Below, one piece after another: positions 41,858-50,509 of a DNA stretch of 64,000 bases. The stretch lies in assembly GCA_041287365.1 (NCBI GenBank), contig JBEULL010000004.1:286330-350329 (forward strand), written 5' to 3'. Position 1 is the stretch's first letter. The number at the start of each line of letters is the position of its first letter. The DNA comes from JAQVIJ01 sp041287365 (GTDB taxonomy: Bacteria; Desulfobacterota; Dissulfuribacteria; Dissulfuribacterales; DYLC01). Made by a program: the position numbers and the translations under genes. The notes under the pieces were generated by a model, which saw only the letters and a list, made by a program, of their open reading frames with translations, was not told the DNA's origin and did not search any database.

Positions 41858-42856
41858 ATGCGTATCTGGTTTCCCACAATAGCTGCAGGAAGTGGCGCCG
41901 ATGTGTATGTCCGGCGTCTGTCTGCGGCCATTAAAAAACGCGGCATCGATGGAGTGATTACCTGGTTTCCTCATGGTTTTGAGCTGTGTCCCTATCTTCT
42001 GCGTAATGTGAGGCCACCGCCAGGCACGGACATCATTCATGTGAATAGTTGGCATGGCCCGGCCTTTTACCGCAAGGGTATTCCCCTGGTGGTCACATGT
42101 CATCACGTGGTGCACTCCAGGCACTATTTGCCCTTTGCGACCGCTCTTCAGCGGCTGTATCACCGTTTGTTGGTGAAGCGATGGGAGGCATACAGCTTTG
42201 AAAAGGCAAATCGTGTGATAGCCATCAGCCATTTCACCGCCGCCTGTATTGCAGAGGTATTTGAAGGAAGGCAAAGCGATGTGATTCATCTCTGGGTGGA
42301 CACAGGGCAGTTTTCGCCTGCAAAAGGTATTAAGCGCCGGCAAGATGAGCCGTTTCGTCTGTTTTTTTTGGGAAATTCTATAAGACGTAAGGGGTTTGAC
42401 CTGTTGCCTCATGTCATGAGCAGACTTGGTCCGCAGTTTGTGCTGCATTGCACCGCAGGAAGGGATGCTATCCATTCAAAGAAACTGCCGTCGAACATGA
42501 TCTGTATCGGCAGGCTTTCCACAGAGGATGTGGTAAAAGAACTTCAAGGTTCCCATGCCCTGCTTTTCCCTTCACGATTCGAAGGGTTCGGCTATGCAGC
42601 ATTGGAGGCCATGGCCTGTGGTGTGCCGGTGATCGCTGCACGCAGTTCAGCCATTTCGGAGGTGGTGGAGCACGAAAGGACAGGCATTCTGTGCGAGGTG
42701 GACGATGTGAACGGTTTTGTTCAGGCGTGTAGGCTGTTGGCAAAAAATGAGGAATTGAGACTGAATTTGGCGCGACAGGCAAGGGATGCGGCGGTATCAA
42801 GGTTTAAAGAGGAAGACCTGGTAAATCGGTATCTGAGGTTGTATGATAGCCTATAG
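41858..42856 (+). CDS. Family 4 glycosyltransferase
   Basis: 332 residues. GT-B layout: the N-half has AAGSGADVYVRRLSAAI and HVNSWHGPAFYR; the C-half has FFLGNSIRRKGFDLLPHVMS, LFPSRFEGFGYAALEAMACG and VIAARSSAISEVVEH. The ATG at 41858 is taken; a GTG at 41828 would overlap asnB. It is co-directional with asnB and overlaps the convergent ABC-F gene by 6 bases at the stops. Confidence 0.92.
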   Translation: MRIWFPTIAAGSGADVYVRRLSAAIKKRGIDGVITWFPHGFELCPYLLRNVRPPPGTDIIHVNSWHGPAFYRKGIPLVVTCHHVVHSRHYLPFATALQRLYHRLLVKRWEAYSFEKANRVIAISHFTAACIAEVFEGRQSDVIHLWVDTGQFSPAKGIKRRQDEPFRLFFLGNSIRRKGFDLLPHVMSRLGPQFVLHCTAGRDAIHSKKLPSNMICIGRLSTEDVVKELQGSHALLFPSRFEGFGYAALEAMACGVPVIAARSSAISEVVEHERTGILCEVDDVNGFVQACRLLAKNEELRLNLARQARDAAVSRFKEEDLVNRYLRLYDSL

Positions 42857-44845
42857 GCATTTTTGTTTGAATTCGGCTTCAAGCGCCTCTATTTTGGCCT
42901 GTATTTCTTCCCAGAGAGCATACCGTTCTTCCATCCTGGCCTCGAGTTTCTTGTATTCGTCGTTCAATTGCATAAAGGCATTCGTATCCGTATAGAGGTT
43001 CGAATCTGCCATGGCCTGTTCCAACTCCGTCTTGCGTATCTCCATCGCCGCTATCTCTTCTTCGATCGTGCTGTTTTGTCTTTTGAGAGGGTTGAGTACG
43101 CGGCTTTTTTCCTGTATCAGCCGTGCCTGAGCCTGTCTGGCCTCTTTCCTCTTGTTCTTGCCTGTTTTCCACGCTTCGGTGCTTTCGTCGTCCTGTTGAG
43201 AGACCGCATGTCCGGTCAGGCCAGTGTTGGACCTGTTATTTTGCATAATATCCAGATATTCGCTGATGTTTCCCGAAAACACGAAGCCGCTGCCGTTTCT
43301 GATGTCGAGGGTCTTGTCGGTGAAACGGTCCAGGAAATAGCGGTTGTGCGATACAACGATGAGGGAGCCGTCATACTGTCGCAGGGCCTCCTGAAGTATC
43401 TCCTGGGATAGCATGTCCAGATGATTGGTGGGTTCGTCCATGAGCAGCAGATTTGCGGGAGTGGCGATCATTCGGGCAAGCGCCAGCCGGCTCTTTTCAC
43501 CGCCTGACAAGACCCTGACCCTTTTGTCCACTTCGTCTTCACGAAAGAGGAACGCACCCAGCAGCGAGCGTATGTGTGTGATGGTCATTTCCGGGTCGGC
43601 TGTTTCGAGCAGGGTTTCGAGCACTGTCTGCTCCGGATGCAATTCCTGCGTCTGATGCTGGCCGAAATAGGACACTTTCACGTTGTGCCCAAGTTGTATC
43701 TCTCCGGAATCAGGACATTCCAGGCCGGCGATTAGCCTGAGCAGCGTGGATTTGCCGGCGCCGTTTACACCCACCACCGCCATCTTGTCCCCGCGCATCA
43801 AATCAAAAGAAAGGCCCTTAAATACCGGCTTGTTGTCATAGGTCTTGGTTAAATTACAGACCGAGACGGCCAGTCTGCCGCTGTGCATGGCCGGCGGAAA
43901 GGAAAAGGATATATTCTGTTCCGATTCCTCCAGTTCTATCCTTTCCATTTTTTCCAGTTGCCGGAGCCTGCTTTGAACCTGGCTGGCCTTGGTGGACGTG
44001 GCTCGAAATCGCTCTACAAAACGCATGGTCTGCTGAATGTTTGCCTGTTGATTTTCGTAGGCCGCCTTCTGAATCTCGATACGTTTTTCTTTTTCAGCTA
44101 TGTATTTGGAATAATTGCCTTTATATGCCATAAGCCTGCCTCTTGACAGTTCCCATGTGAGGCTGGTGACGTTGTCCAGAAATGCCCTGTCGTGCGAGAT
44201 CACCACCAGGGCCCCTTTGTAGGATTGCAGGAACCCTTCGAGCCATGTGACGGTCTCCATGTCCAGGTGATTGGTGGGTTCGTCCAACAGCAGCAGGGAG
44301 GGCTCCAGGAGCAGGAGCTTGGCAAGCATCAGCCGCATCAGCCAGCCTCCACTGAAAGACAGGCAGTCCCTGTCGAAGTCGGTCTTTTTGAAACCAAGAC
44401 CTGTCAGTACCTTTTCGATGCGGGAGCGAATCTGGAATACATCGTATTGATCGAGTTTGTGCTGAATCTCGCCGTGACGTTTCATGAGCTCCGTAAATTC
44501 GTCGCTTTGACTATCGAGCCTGCTCATCTCTTCGGCAATGGCTTCAAGTTCATCTTGCAGGGCGATCACTCCTGAAAAGGCCGTCTCTGCCGCCTGATAC
44601 AGGGTGAGGCCCGCAACAGCCGGCGGTGTTTCCTGAGGCAGGTAGCCGATGGTGGCATGCCTCGCTCGAGTGACGACCCCTTCTCCGGATTCGTCGGCGC
44701 TGCTCATGATCTTGAGCAACGTGGATTTACCTGCGCCGTTTACGCCCACCAGGCCGATGCGATCCTGAGTGCCTATGCGACAGCAGACGTCCTTGAAGAG
44801 GTATTTCCCGCCGTATTGCAGTGTGAGATGTTGAATGGAAAGCAT
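42851..44845 (-). CDS. ABC-F family ATPase
   Basis: 664 residues, two ABC ATPase domains without membrane segments. Walker A is GVNGAGKST twice, with signatures LSFSGGWLMRLMLAKLL and LSGGEKSRLALARMIA and Walker B LLLLDEPTNHLD and LLMDEPTNHLD. A charged linker joins the domains and a C-terminal coiled coil (about 560-660) ends the protein, as in Uup/YheS-type factors. ABC-F proteins act on the ribosome. The ATG at 44845 is preferred to the TTG at 44857. Confidence 0.93.
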   Translation of the reverse strand: MLSIQHLTLQYGGKYLFKDVCCRIGTQDRIGLVGVNGAGKSTLLKIMSSADESGEGVVTRARHATIGYLPQETPPAVAGLTLYQAAETAFSGVIALQDELEAIAEEMSRLDSQSDEFTELMKRHGEIQHKLDQYDVFQIRSRIEKVLTGLGFKKTDFDRDCLSFSGGWLMRLMLAKLLLLEPSLLLLDEPTNHLDMETVTWLEGFLQSYKGALVVISHDRAFLDNVTSLTWELSRGRLMAYKGNYSKYIAEKEKRIEIQKAAYENQQANIQQTMRFVERFRATSTKASQVQSRLRQLEKMERIELEESEQNISFSFPPAMHSGRLAVSVCNLTKTYDNKPVFKGLSFDLMRGDKMAVVGVNGAGKSTLLRLIAGLECPDSGEIQLGHNVKVSYFGQHQTQELHPEQTVLETLLETADPEMTITHIRSLLGAFLFREDEVDKRVRVLSGGEKSRLALARMIATPANLLLMDEPTNHLDMLSQEILQEALRQYDGSLIVVSHNRYFLDRFTDKTLDIRNGSGFVFSGNISEYLDIMQNNRSNTGLTGHAVSQQDDESTEAWKTGKNKRKEARQAQARLIQEKSRVLNPLKRQNSTIEEEIAAMEIRKTELEQAMADSNLYTDTNAFMQLNDEYKKLEARMEERYALWEEIQAKIEALEAEFKQKCL

Positions 44846-44943
44846 AATTACCGGCAATTATATGGGATATTGTGAGGTTAGTCTTCTTGGCAAATCATTT
44901 AGTTGTGCAATAGGGGTGTTTCGCCCTTGAAAAGATATGTGCA

Positions 44944-45633
44944 TTACAGTTTTGTACTGCCTTCTGCGATGGCCTCCAATATATGAAAGTCCTGTATGGT
45001 CACCGCATTTCCATTTGTGCTGAGTATGCCGTTGGTCTGCAAACGGCTGAAGATGCGAGATAGAGTCTCGGGAATGGTGCCCAGCAGTGAGGCAAGTTGG
45101 CCGCGCGTAATGTCCAGCTGAATTGTCTTGTTGTTTTTTTGTTTTTCAGCGGTGAGCAAAAGGTATCTGGCTAAGCGACTGGGCACATCCTTTAAAGAGA
45201 GGTCTTCAATGAGATGGGCAAAAAACCTCAGGCGCATGGACAACATGGAGAGCATCTTTAGAGTGAGCGCAGGATTTTTTTGTATCAATTCTATGAAGTC
45301 AGATCTTGCGATAAAAATGGCCTCCATTGCCTCCATGGCCTCGGCTGATGCAGGAAAGTTCCTGCCCTCGAAGACTGCCACCTCACCGAACGGTTCACCA
45401 TGGCCGAATACATGCAGTATTTGTTCCTTGCCCTCTGGCGAGAGCTTGAAGATTTTAACCCTGCCTTTTGAGACCATATAAAAACCGTTCCCCGCATCTC
45501 CTTCATCAAAAATACGCTGGCCCCTCTGATATCTGCGAAGCTGGGCGACAGCAGCGATCTTTTGCAACATCTCAGGGCCTTGGCCTGCAAACAAGGGAAA
45601 TTGTGCAAGGTGGGTAGTCAGGTCGGTGGGCAT
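44944..45633 (-). CDS. Crp/Fnr-family transcriptional regulator
   Basis: 229 residues. A cyclic-nucleotide-type beta barrel (residues 10-120; YQRGQRIFDEGDAGNGFYMV, FGHGEPFGEVAVFEGR) is followed by a long helix and a winged-helix DNA-binding domain (RGQLASLLGTIPETLSRIFS). There are no cysteines at all, so it is not an Fe-S FNR sensor. It starts 2 bases after the YchF-like gene, so the two are cotranscribed. HcpR-like heme regulators of sulfate reducers belong to this family, but nothing here proves that role. Confidence 0.9.
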   Translation of the reverse strand: MPTDLTTHLAQFPLFAGQGPEMLQKIAAVAQLRRYQRGQRIFDEGDAGNGFYMVSKGRVKIFKLSPEGKEQILHVFGHGEPFGEVAVFEGRNFPASAEAMEAMEAIFIARSDFIELIQKNPALTLKMLSMLSMRLRFFAHLIEDLSLKDVPSRLARYLLLTAEKQKNNKTIQLDITRGQLASLLGTIPETLSRIFSRLQTNGILSTNGNAVTIQDFHILEAIAEGSTKL

Positions 45634-45635
45634 CT

Positions 45636-46685
45636 TTATATGCTGAAGCGGAAGTTGATCACGTCTCCATCCTTCACGATATACTCCTTGCCTTCCAGTC
45701 TGACCTTGCCTGCCTTTTGCGCCCCATGATATGAACCAGCCGCTATCAGATCGTCGTAGGCTACCACCTCGGCCCGAATAAAACCTCTTTCAATATCGGA
45801 ATGAATGGCGCCGGCTGCCCTGGGTGCAGGCGTGCCCTTTGGAATATCCCATGCGCGCACCTCGTCCTCACCCACCGTAAAAAAGGAGATGAGACCCAGT
45901 AGTTCGTAGGAGCTGCGAATGAGTTTTTGCGTGGCGGATTCCAGCATATTCAGGTCCTGCCGGAATATCTGGGCATCTTCCTGTGAAAGTTGAGCGATTT
46001 CCATCTCGAGTCTGCCCTTTATTTCGATGACCGGTACGCCTGAAGGCGGCTTTATGGCCGCAATTCCAATGTCTTTGTCGTCTCCTGTGTTCAGAAGCAG
46101 GATGCATGGCTTGGCTGTGAGAAAGGCATAGCCCTTGAGCAGAGGGGAATCGGCTATCTCTGGCAGAGTGCGCAGGGACTGATTGGCATTCAATGCCTGT
46201 TGCGCCATTCTGAGCAGTTCCAGCTCCTTTGGATCGCCCTTTTTGCCTTTTGTGACCTCTTTTTCCAGTCGCTCCAGCCTTTTTTCAACTGTGATGAGGT
46301 CGGTCAGGGCCATGTCCGCCTCGAAGGCGTTCACGTCCTGTTGGGGTGTGGCAGGCATACCCGGCAGGTCGAAGTTGCGTACCACCAGGACCATGGCATC
46401 CATGGGTCTCAACAGCTTGAGCAATTCGTCGGTGGAGGCGTCCTTGGCATCTCCCTTGGGCATTCCTCCGCCCACATCCACATACTGCACCTGGGCATGA
46501 GTGGTTTTTTTGGGGTTATACATGGCGGAGAGCCGGTCGAGGCGCTCGTCCGGCACCTTGATTACCGCCAGATTCGGGTCTTTTTTAGCACCCTGAAAGC
46601 CGGAAACCTCGGCGCTGCTGCCTGTGATGGCATTGAATATGGTGGTCTTGCCGCTTCCAGGCATACCGATAATACCAATCTTCAT
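45636..46685 (-). CDS. YchF/Obg-related GTPase with TGS domain
   Basis: 349 residues. G1 is GMPGSGKTT (7-15), with VQYVDVGGG as the switch II region, followed by a coiled-coil insert (residues about 145-175) and a C-terminal TGS domain (KVRLEGKEYIVKDGDVINFR). This is the YchF layout; canonical YchF binds ATP through a changed G4. The G4 site here reads LLLNTGDD rather than NKxD, which fits YchF. Function of YchF is ribosome- and stress-linked. Confidence 0.88.
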   Translation of the reverse strand: MKIGIIGMPGSGKTTIFNAITGSSAEVSGFQGAKKDPNLAVIKVPDERLDRLSAMYNPKKTTHAQVQYVDVGGGMPKGDAKDASTDELLKLLRPMDAMVLVVRNFDLPGMPATPQQDVNAFEADMALTDLITVEKRLERLEKEVTKGKKGDPKELELLRMAQQALNANQSLRTLPEIADSPLLKGYAFLTAKPCILLLNTGDDKDIGIAAIKPPSGVPVIEIKGRLEMEIAQLSQEDAQIFRQDLNMLESATQKLIRSSYELLGLISFFTVGEDEVRAWDIPKGTPAPRAAGAIHSDIERGFIRAEVVAYDDLIAAGSYHGAQKAGKVRLEGKEYIVKDGDVINFRFSI

Positions 46686-46756
46686 TATTCGTCCTCTCCA
46701 GATAAATTAATTTTGGTAACCTCGAAAAATGAAAAACCCGATTTGCACCGAGGTGC

Positions 46757-47074
46757 TTAAAAACTTATTACCCTCTCGCTCTCCTGAATGAGTTTGTACA
46801 GGTCTTTCTGGGTTCCTCGTTTATGGTATCCTTCCTTCACGCCGTGAAGGTCCATCAATTTGCCTCAGGCCACCAATTGTCCTTCTGAAAGAGTGAAGGT
46901 TTTTGCCAGTGTCTTCAATGGGAATTGTGTCGAATCCCATTCTTCATATCTGACCGCCGGTCCATTGAGAAAGATCGTGACGTCTTCCATGCCTTCAAGC
47001 ATCATGTTTGCCAATCTAAAGGCATTCCACAGCACTTCAGGGAAAGCGGGCGATACCATAAATGTAATCTTCAT
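46757..47074 (-). CDS. DsrE-like selenoprotein (UGA=Sec at residue 70)
   Basis: Reads as 105 residues if the TGA at 46865-46867 is selenocysteine. The first 69 residues are a DsrE/DsrF-type fold (MKITFMVSPAFPEVLWNAFR, VTIFLNGPAVRYEEWDSTQF). After the TGA the frame continues GKLMDLHGVKEGYHKR and closes with QKDLYKLIQESERVISF, the usual end of DsrE-like proteins (xxDLYxxIKExDKVxxF). In cysteine homologues the site reads (L/V)xCGxC, so UGA is on the first cysteine and the second is L. A hairpin starts 14 bases after the UGA. DsrE-like selenoproteins are known in Desulfobacterota. GAGG lies before the ATG. Role in sulfur relay is inferred. Confidence 0.88.
46834..46850 (-). promoter_or_regulatory. 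Candidate SECIS hairpin of the DsrE-like gene
   Basis: CCTTCAC-GGC-GTGAAGG is a perfect 7-bp stem with a GGC apical loop, 14 bases after the UGA at 46865. The loop is about 22 bases downstream, in the normal SECIS window. Guanines at the loop start fit the SelB recognition rule. Confidence 0.65.
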
Positions 47075-47110
47075 TGTATTCCTCTTTACATAGACTGTCA
47101 GATTAAACGG

Positions 47111-47605
47111 CTATCTTTTGATATGGCAAGGCGTGGCGTCTCCTTGCAGTTTGTCCATGGCGTGACGTATAACGGGCAGAATCACTTTCATAGCCGATTG
47201 CACCGCCTTCGGGCTTCCGGGCATGTTGATGATGAGGGTGCTGCCGCGAACACCGGCCAGTCCTCTGGATAGCATGGCCATGGGTGTCTCTTTGAGCCCC
47301 TCCATGCGAATGGCCTCGGCAATGCCTGGCACTTCCCGTTCCATGATTCGGCGTGTGGCCTCAGGCGTCACATCTCGTGAGTAGAGGCCTGTGCCGCCTG
47401 TAGTGAGTATGAGATTCATGCCATCAGCACACCACAGGAGAAGGGTCTCGGAAATCATGTCCGCTTCGTCCGGAACTATGGCGGTTTTATCAGCGGCAAG
47501 TCCATCTTTTGTTAAAAGATTTATGATAGTCTTGCCACTGATATCCTCTCGTTCTTTGCGAAATGAACTGTCGCTTATGGTCAGCACACCAATTTTATAG
47601 CTCAT
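47111..47605 (-). CDS. MoaB/MogA-family molybdenum cofactor protein
   Basis: 164 residues, the MogA/MoaB fold that adenylates molybdopterin before metal insertion. IGVLTISDSSFR, DISGKTI, ILTTGGTGLYSRDVTPEATR, and STLIINMPGSPKAV are the family blocks. It lies upstream of the DsrE-like selenoprotein, 36 bases away, on the same strand; mobA is further on. It fits a cell that makes Mo/W enzymes. Confidence 0.92.
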   Translation of the reverse strand: MSYKIGVLTISDSSFRKEREDISGKTIINLLTKDGLAADKTAIVPDEADMISETLLLWCADGMNLILTTGGTGLYSRDVTPEATRRIMEREVPGIAEAIRMEGLKETPMAMLSRGLAGVRGSTLIINMPGSPKAVQSAMKVILPVIRHAMDKLQGDATPCHIKR

Positions 47606-47637
47606 TTTTGATGATCTCTTAAATAATCATTATGAGA

Positions 47638-47764
47638 GATGGCCAAGCAAAAAGCGCCGAATGCAAGGCGCGCAATGCCCGAGGAATGAGGTGTACTTAA
47701 TGTACGCCGCAGTGACGAGGAGTGCAGCGCAAAACAGCAGTTGGCGAGTTGTTGCGACGCCATC
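47638..47764 (-). repeat. Dispersed repeat, family A copy 4 (full)
   Basis: 127 bp, read on the - strand from GATGGCGTCGCAACAACTCG to GGCCATC. It has imperfect terminal inverted repeats (GATGGC...GCC at each end). Its first two bases (GA) complete the TGA stop codon of the EF-G-like gene. Confidence 0.85.
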
Positions 47765-49847
47765 ATTTTTCGTGTTTTGCCCGTTCTTCAGCAGCCTTTG
47801 CCACAATCTTGTCTATCAGGTATGCAGGCACTTCCTCGTAATGGGCGGGTTCCATGGTAAAGCTACCCCTGCCCGCTGTCAAGGCGTTCAGGTCCAGAAG
47901 ATATCGCTGTACCTCTGCGATGGGGGCGATGGCCGTGACCCTTTGTCCTTCTGGACATGGGTCCATGCCCATGACCTTGCCTCTGCGGGAGTTGATGTCT
48001 CCTATCACGTCGCCGACATAGTCGTCAGGTACGGTGATGGTCATTTTGACCATGGGTTCTAGCAGAGTTGGCTTGGCATCCATAACCCCTTTTTTGAAAC
48101 ACTGAATGGCCGCTATCTTGAATGCCGTTTCAGAGGAGTCAACCTCGTGGGACTTGCCGTCATAAAACCTGACCTTTACATCCACGACCGGATAGCCTGC
48201 AAGCGGGCCTGACTGCATGGCCTCGTGTATGCCCTTTTCAACGGCAGGCACGAAATTTCGCGGCACGTTCATGCCCACAAGGGCCTCTTCGAACTCGAAG
48301 CCTGAGCCCCTGGGCAGGGATGAGATATCGAAATGCACTTCTGCAAACTGGCCTGCGCCGCCGGTCTGTTTTTTGTGGCGATAGACTATGCCTTTTTGTG
48401 AACCTTTTATAGTTTCTTTGTATGGAATGGAGGGCAGGGAGATGTCCACGTGCACACCGTATTTTCTGGCCATCTTTTCCAGTGTGACGTCCAGGTGCAG
48501 TTGACCGTTGGATGCTAGCAGGAGTTCCCCTGTGTTGGCGTCCCTTTGAATGGCTATATACGGGTCTTCTTCCTGCATTTTGGTCAGAACCTGAGAGATT
48601 TTCTCCTCATCGCCTCTTGTCTTGGGCTTCAGGGCAAAGGTCAGGCCGGGCTGTGCCGGTTTGTTGTAGCTATATAAAATGGGATTGGCCGAATCGCAGA
48701 GCGTGTCGCCTGTGGATGTCTCTTTCAGTTTGGGAATGGCCACGATCTCTCCAGGCCCCGCCTCGGCCGGAATGGTCTTTTGTTCCTTGCCCTCAATGGC
48801 CAGAAGCGTTCCTACCCGTTCCTCCACGCCTTTTGTGGAGTTGTAGATATTGGTGTCGTGTTTCAATGTGCCGGAAAGGATGCGTGCTACAGATAAACGG
48901 CCTGCAAATGGATCGATGGTGGTTTTTATGACGATGGCCGAGAAGGGTTCTGTGGTGAGTGGTTTGCGGGTTACGGTCTTTTGTGTCTTGGGATTCATGC
49001 CTTCAAGGGGTTGTGTGTCCTCGGGCGAAGGAAGTAATTGTATGAGTGAGTTCAACAGTAAGGTGGCGCAGGCCGGATGTATCGCCGCACCGCAGTATGC
49101 AGGATTGAGAGCGCCTTTTGCGATGCCTTTTTTCAGGCCTGTCGTGATCTCCTCAAAGGAAAGCTCGTTTCCTTCCAAAAATTTTTCCAGCAGGACGTCA
49201 TCCGATTCGGCTGCATACTCTATCATGGAGTTTCTGAGCGTGTTGACTGTATCCTGCAATTCCGCTGGAATTTCGCATTCTTTGGCCTGCGGTGTGAAAT
49301 CGGTGGGTAAGCGAAAAGCGGAGCCGGTAAGTATGTCTATTATGCCGATGAGCCGGTTTTTGTCGATAATGGGATAGAAAAACGGAATGAGTTTGGTTTT
49401 GAGCAGGGTTTGTAATGTATCTATGCAGTTCTGAAAATTGACGTTTTCCTTGTCCAATTTGTTGATGTAGAAGACGGCGGGTTTGTTTTTCGACTTGGCG
49501 AGAGGCCATATCTTTTCGAGTTGAGGCTTTTTGGGGTCTGTCGCATCCACTACCATGAGCAGTGTGTCGAATGCCGGCAGAATGTCTTTCGTCTCCGCCA
49601 GAAAATTGTCTTCACCAGGGGTATCGGCCAGATAGGTGGTTATTTTATTCCAGGTCAGACGATGAAAGGCGGTGTTGATGGAGATATGTCTTTTGACTTC
49701 TTCCGGTTCGAAATCCATGTGAGAAGAACCATCGTCCACCTTGCCCAGCCGTGATGTGGCCTTTGCAACGAACAACATGGCCTCGGCCAGCGAGGTTTTT
49801 CCGCTGGCATTGTTGCCGACGATGGTGAGATTTCTGACTGTGTCCAT
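47763..49847 (-). CDS. EF-G-like translational GTPase (non-canonical)
   Basis: 694 residues with the EF-G domain order: G domain, domains II, III, IV, V. G1 is GNNASGKTS (11-19) rather than GHVDHGKT, and switch II is DTPGED (75-80) instead of DTPGHVDF, so the catalytic histidine of the canonical GTPase is missing; NKLDKENV is G4. Domain IV and V blocks are normal (EEALVGMNVPRNFVPAVEKG, RRGKVMGMDPCPEGQ). It is a second-type EF-G paralogue common in Desulfobacterota. The stop codon overlaps a dispersed repeat. Confidence 0.9.
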   Translation of the reverse strand: MDTVRNLTIVGNNASGKTSLAEAMLFVAKATSRLGKVDDGSSHMDFEPEEVKRHISINTAFHRLTWNKITTYLADTPGEDNFLAETKDILPAFDTLLMVVDATDPKKPQLEKIWPLAKSKNKPAVFYINKLDKENVNFQNCIDTLQTLLKTKLIPFFYPIIDKNRLIGIIDILTGSAFRLPTDFTPQAKECEIPAELQDTVNTLRNSMIEYAAESDDVLLEKFLEGNELSFEEITTGLKKGIAKGALNPAYCGAAIHPACATLLLNSLIQLLPSPEDTQPLEGMNPKTQKTVTRKPLTTEPFSAIVIKTTIDPFAGRLSVARILSGTLKHDTNIYNSTKGVEERVGTLLAIEGKEQKTIPAEAGPGEIVAIPKLKETSTGDTLCDSANPILYSYNKPAQPGLTFALKPKTRGDEEKISQVLTKMQEEDPYIAIQRDANTGELLLASNGQLHLDVTLEKMARKYGVHVDISLPSIPYKETIKGSQKGIVYRHKKQTGGAGQFAEVHFDISSLPRGSGFEFEEALVGMNVPRNFVPAVEKGIHEAMQSGPLAGYPVVDVKVRFYDGKSHEVDSSETAFKIAAIQCFKKGVMDAKPTLLEPMVKMTITVPDDYVGDVIGDINSRRGKVMGMDPCPEGQRVTAIAPIAEVQRYLLDLNALTAGRGSFTMEPAHYEEVPAYLIDKIVAKAAEERAKHEK

Positions 49848-49969
49848 GAGCCCTCCTTGTTTATTTGTGGAATGTGTCTAAAATATATGCCAGCAGCAGG
49901 CTGCTTTTGAGAACGATGTAATATAAAGGTAACATACTTAATGGTAATGAAGTCAGTCAAGGGCATTTC

Positions 49970-50509
49970 ATGCATAACTCGAAAACATCTGCCATAGAAG
50001 GGCTGCCTCTGGGTGTGTACCACTCACTGGAGCTCAAACTGTTTTGGGCGAATCGCCTGTATGAGATGTCAGGCAGGGTGATTCTTCAGGTACCGGCCAT
50101 GGCCTCTCTGATGGCCGCCTATGATGACGCCATCGCCCGCACCTGGATCGCCATGCGGTCTCTGGACGTGGTGTCTCACTGCACGGATTGCGCTCTCAAC
50201 GACGGCGGAAGTTGCTGCGGTAAGGGAATAGAAGACCACTTCGATGTGCCATTATTGTTGATCAATCGCTTGATGGGCGTAACGCTTCCGGCTCAGCGCT
50301 GGAATGAACATGGGTGTTGGTTTCTTGGGCCGCAGGGTTGTTTGATCAAGGCCAGGCACACCCTGTGTGTCAATTATATCTGCAAACGGTTGCAGTCCGC
50401 TTTGTCTCATGCAGCGGTGATCGCGCTGAGTCAGGCCACTGTGGATGAAACGGATGCAGGCTTCAGATTGGAAGAGGCGATAAAAAAATGGCTCATGAAT
50501 TCTCTGTGA
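49970..50509 (+). CDS. Cysteine-cluster protein of unknown function
   Basis: 179 residues with about ten cysteines in two groups: HCTDCALNDGGSCCGKG around 67-83 and CWFLGPQGCLIKARHTLCVN around 107-126, a pattern like YkgJ/CxxCxxC metal or iron-sulfur binding proteins. The N-terminal third is helical, with a PGV-type start and no signal peptide. It overlaps the TadA gene by 22 bases, so they are coupled. Not otherwise recognised. Confidence 0.75.
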   Translation: MHNSKTSAIEGLPLGVYHSLELKLFWANRLYEMSGRVILQVPAMASLMAAYDDAIARTWIAMRSLDVVSHCTDCALNDGGSCCGKGIEDHFDVPLLLINRLMGVTLPAQRWNEHGCWFLGPQGCLIKARHTLCVNYICKRLQSALSHAAVIALSQATVDETDAGFRLEEAIKKWLMNSL

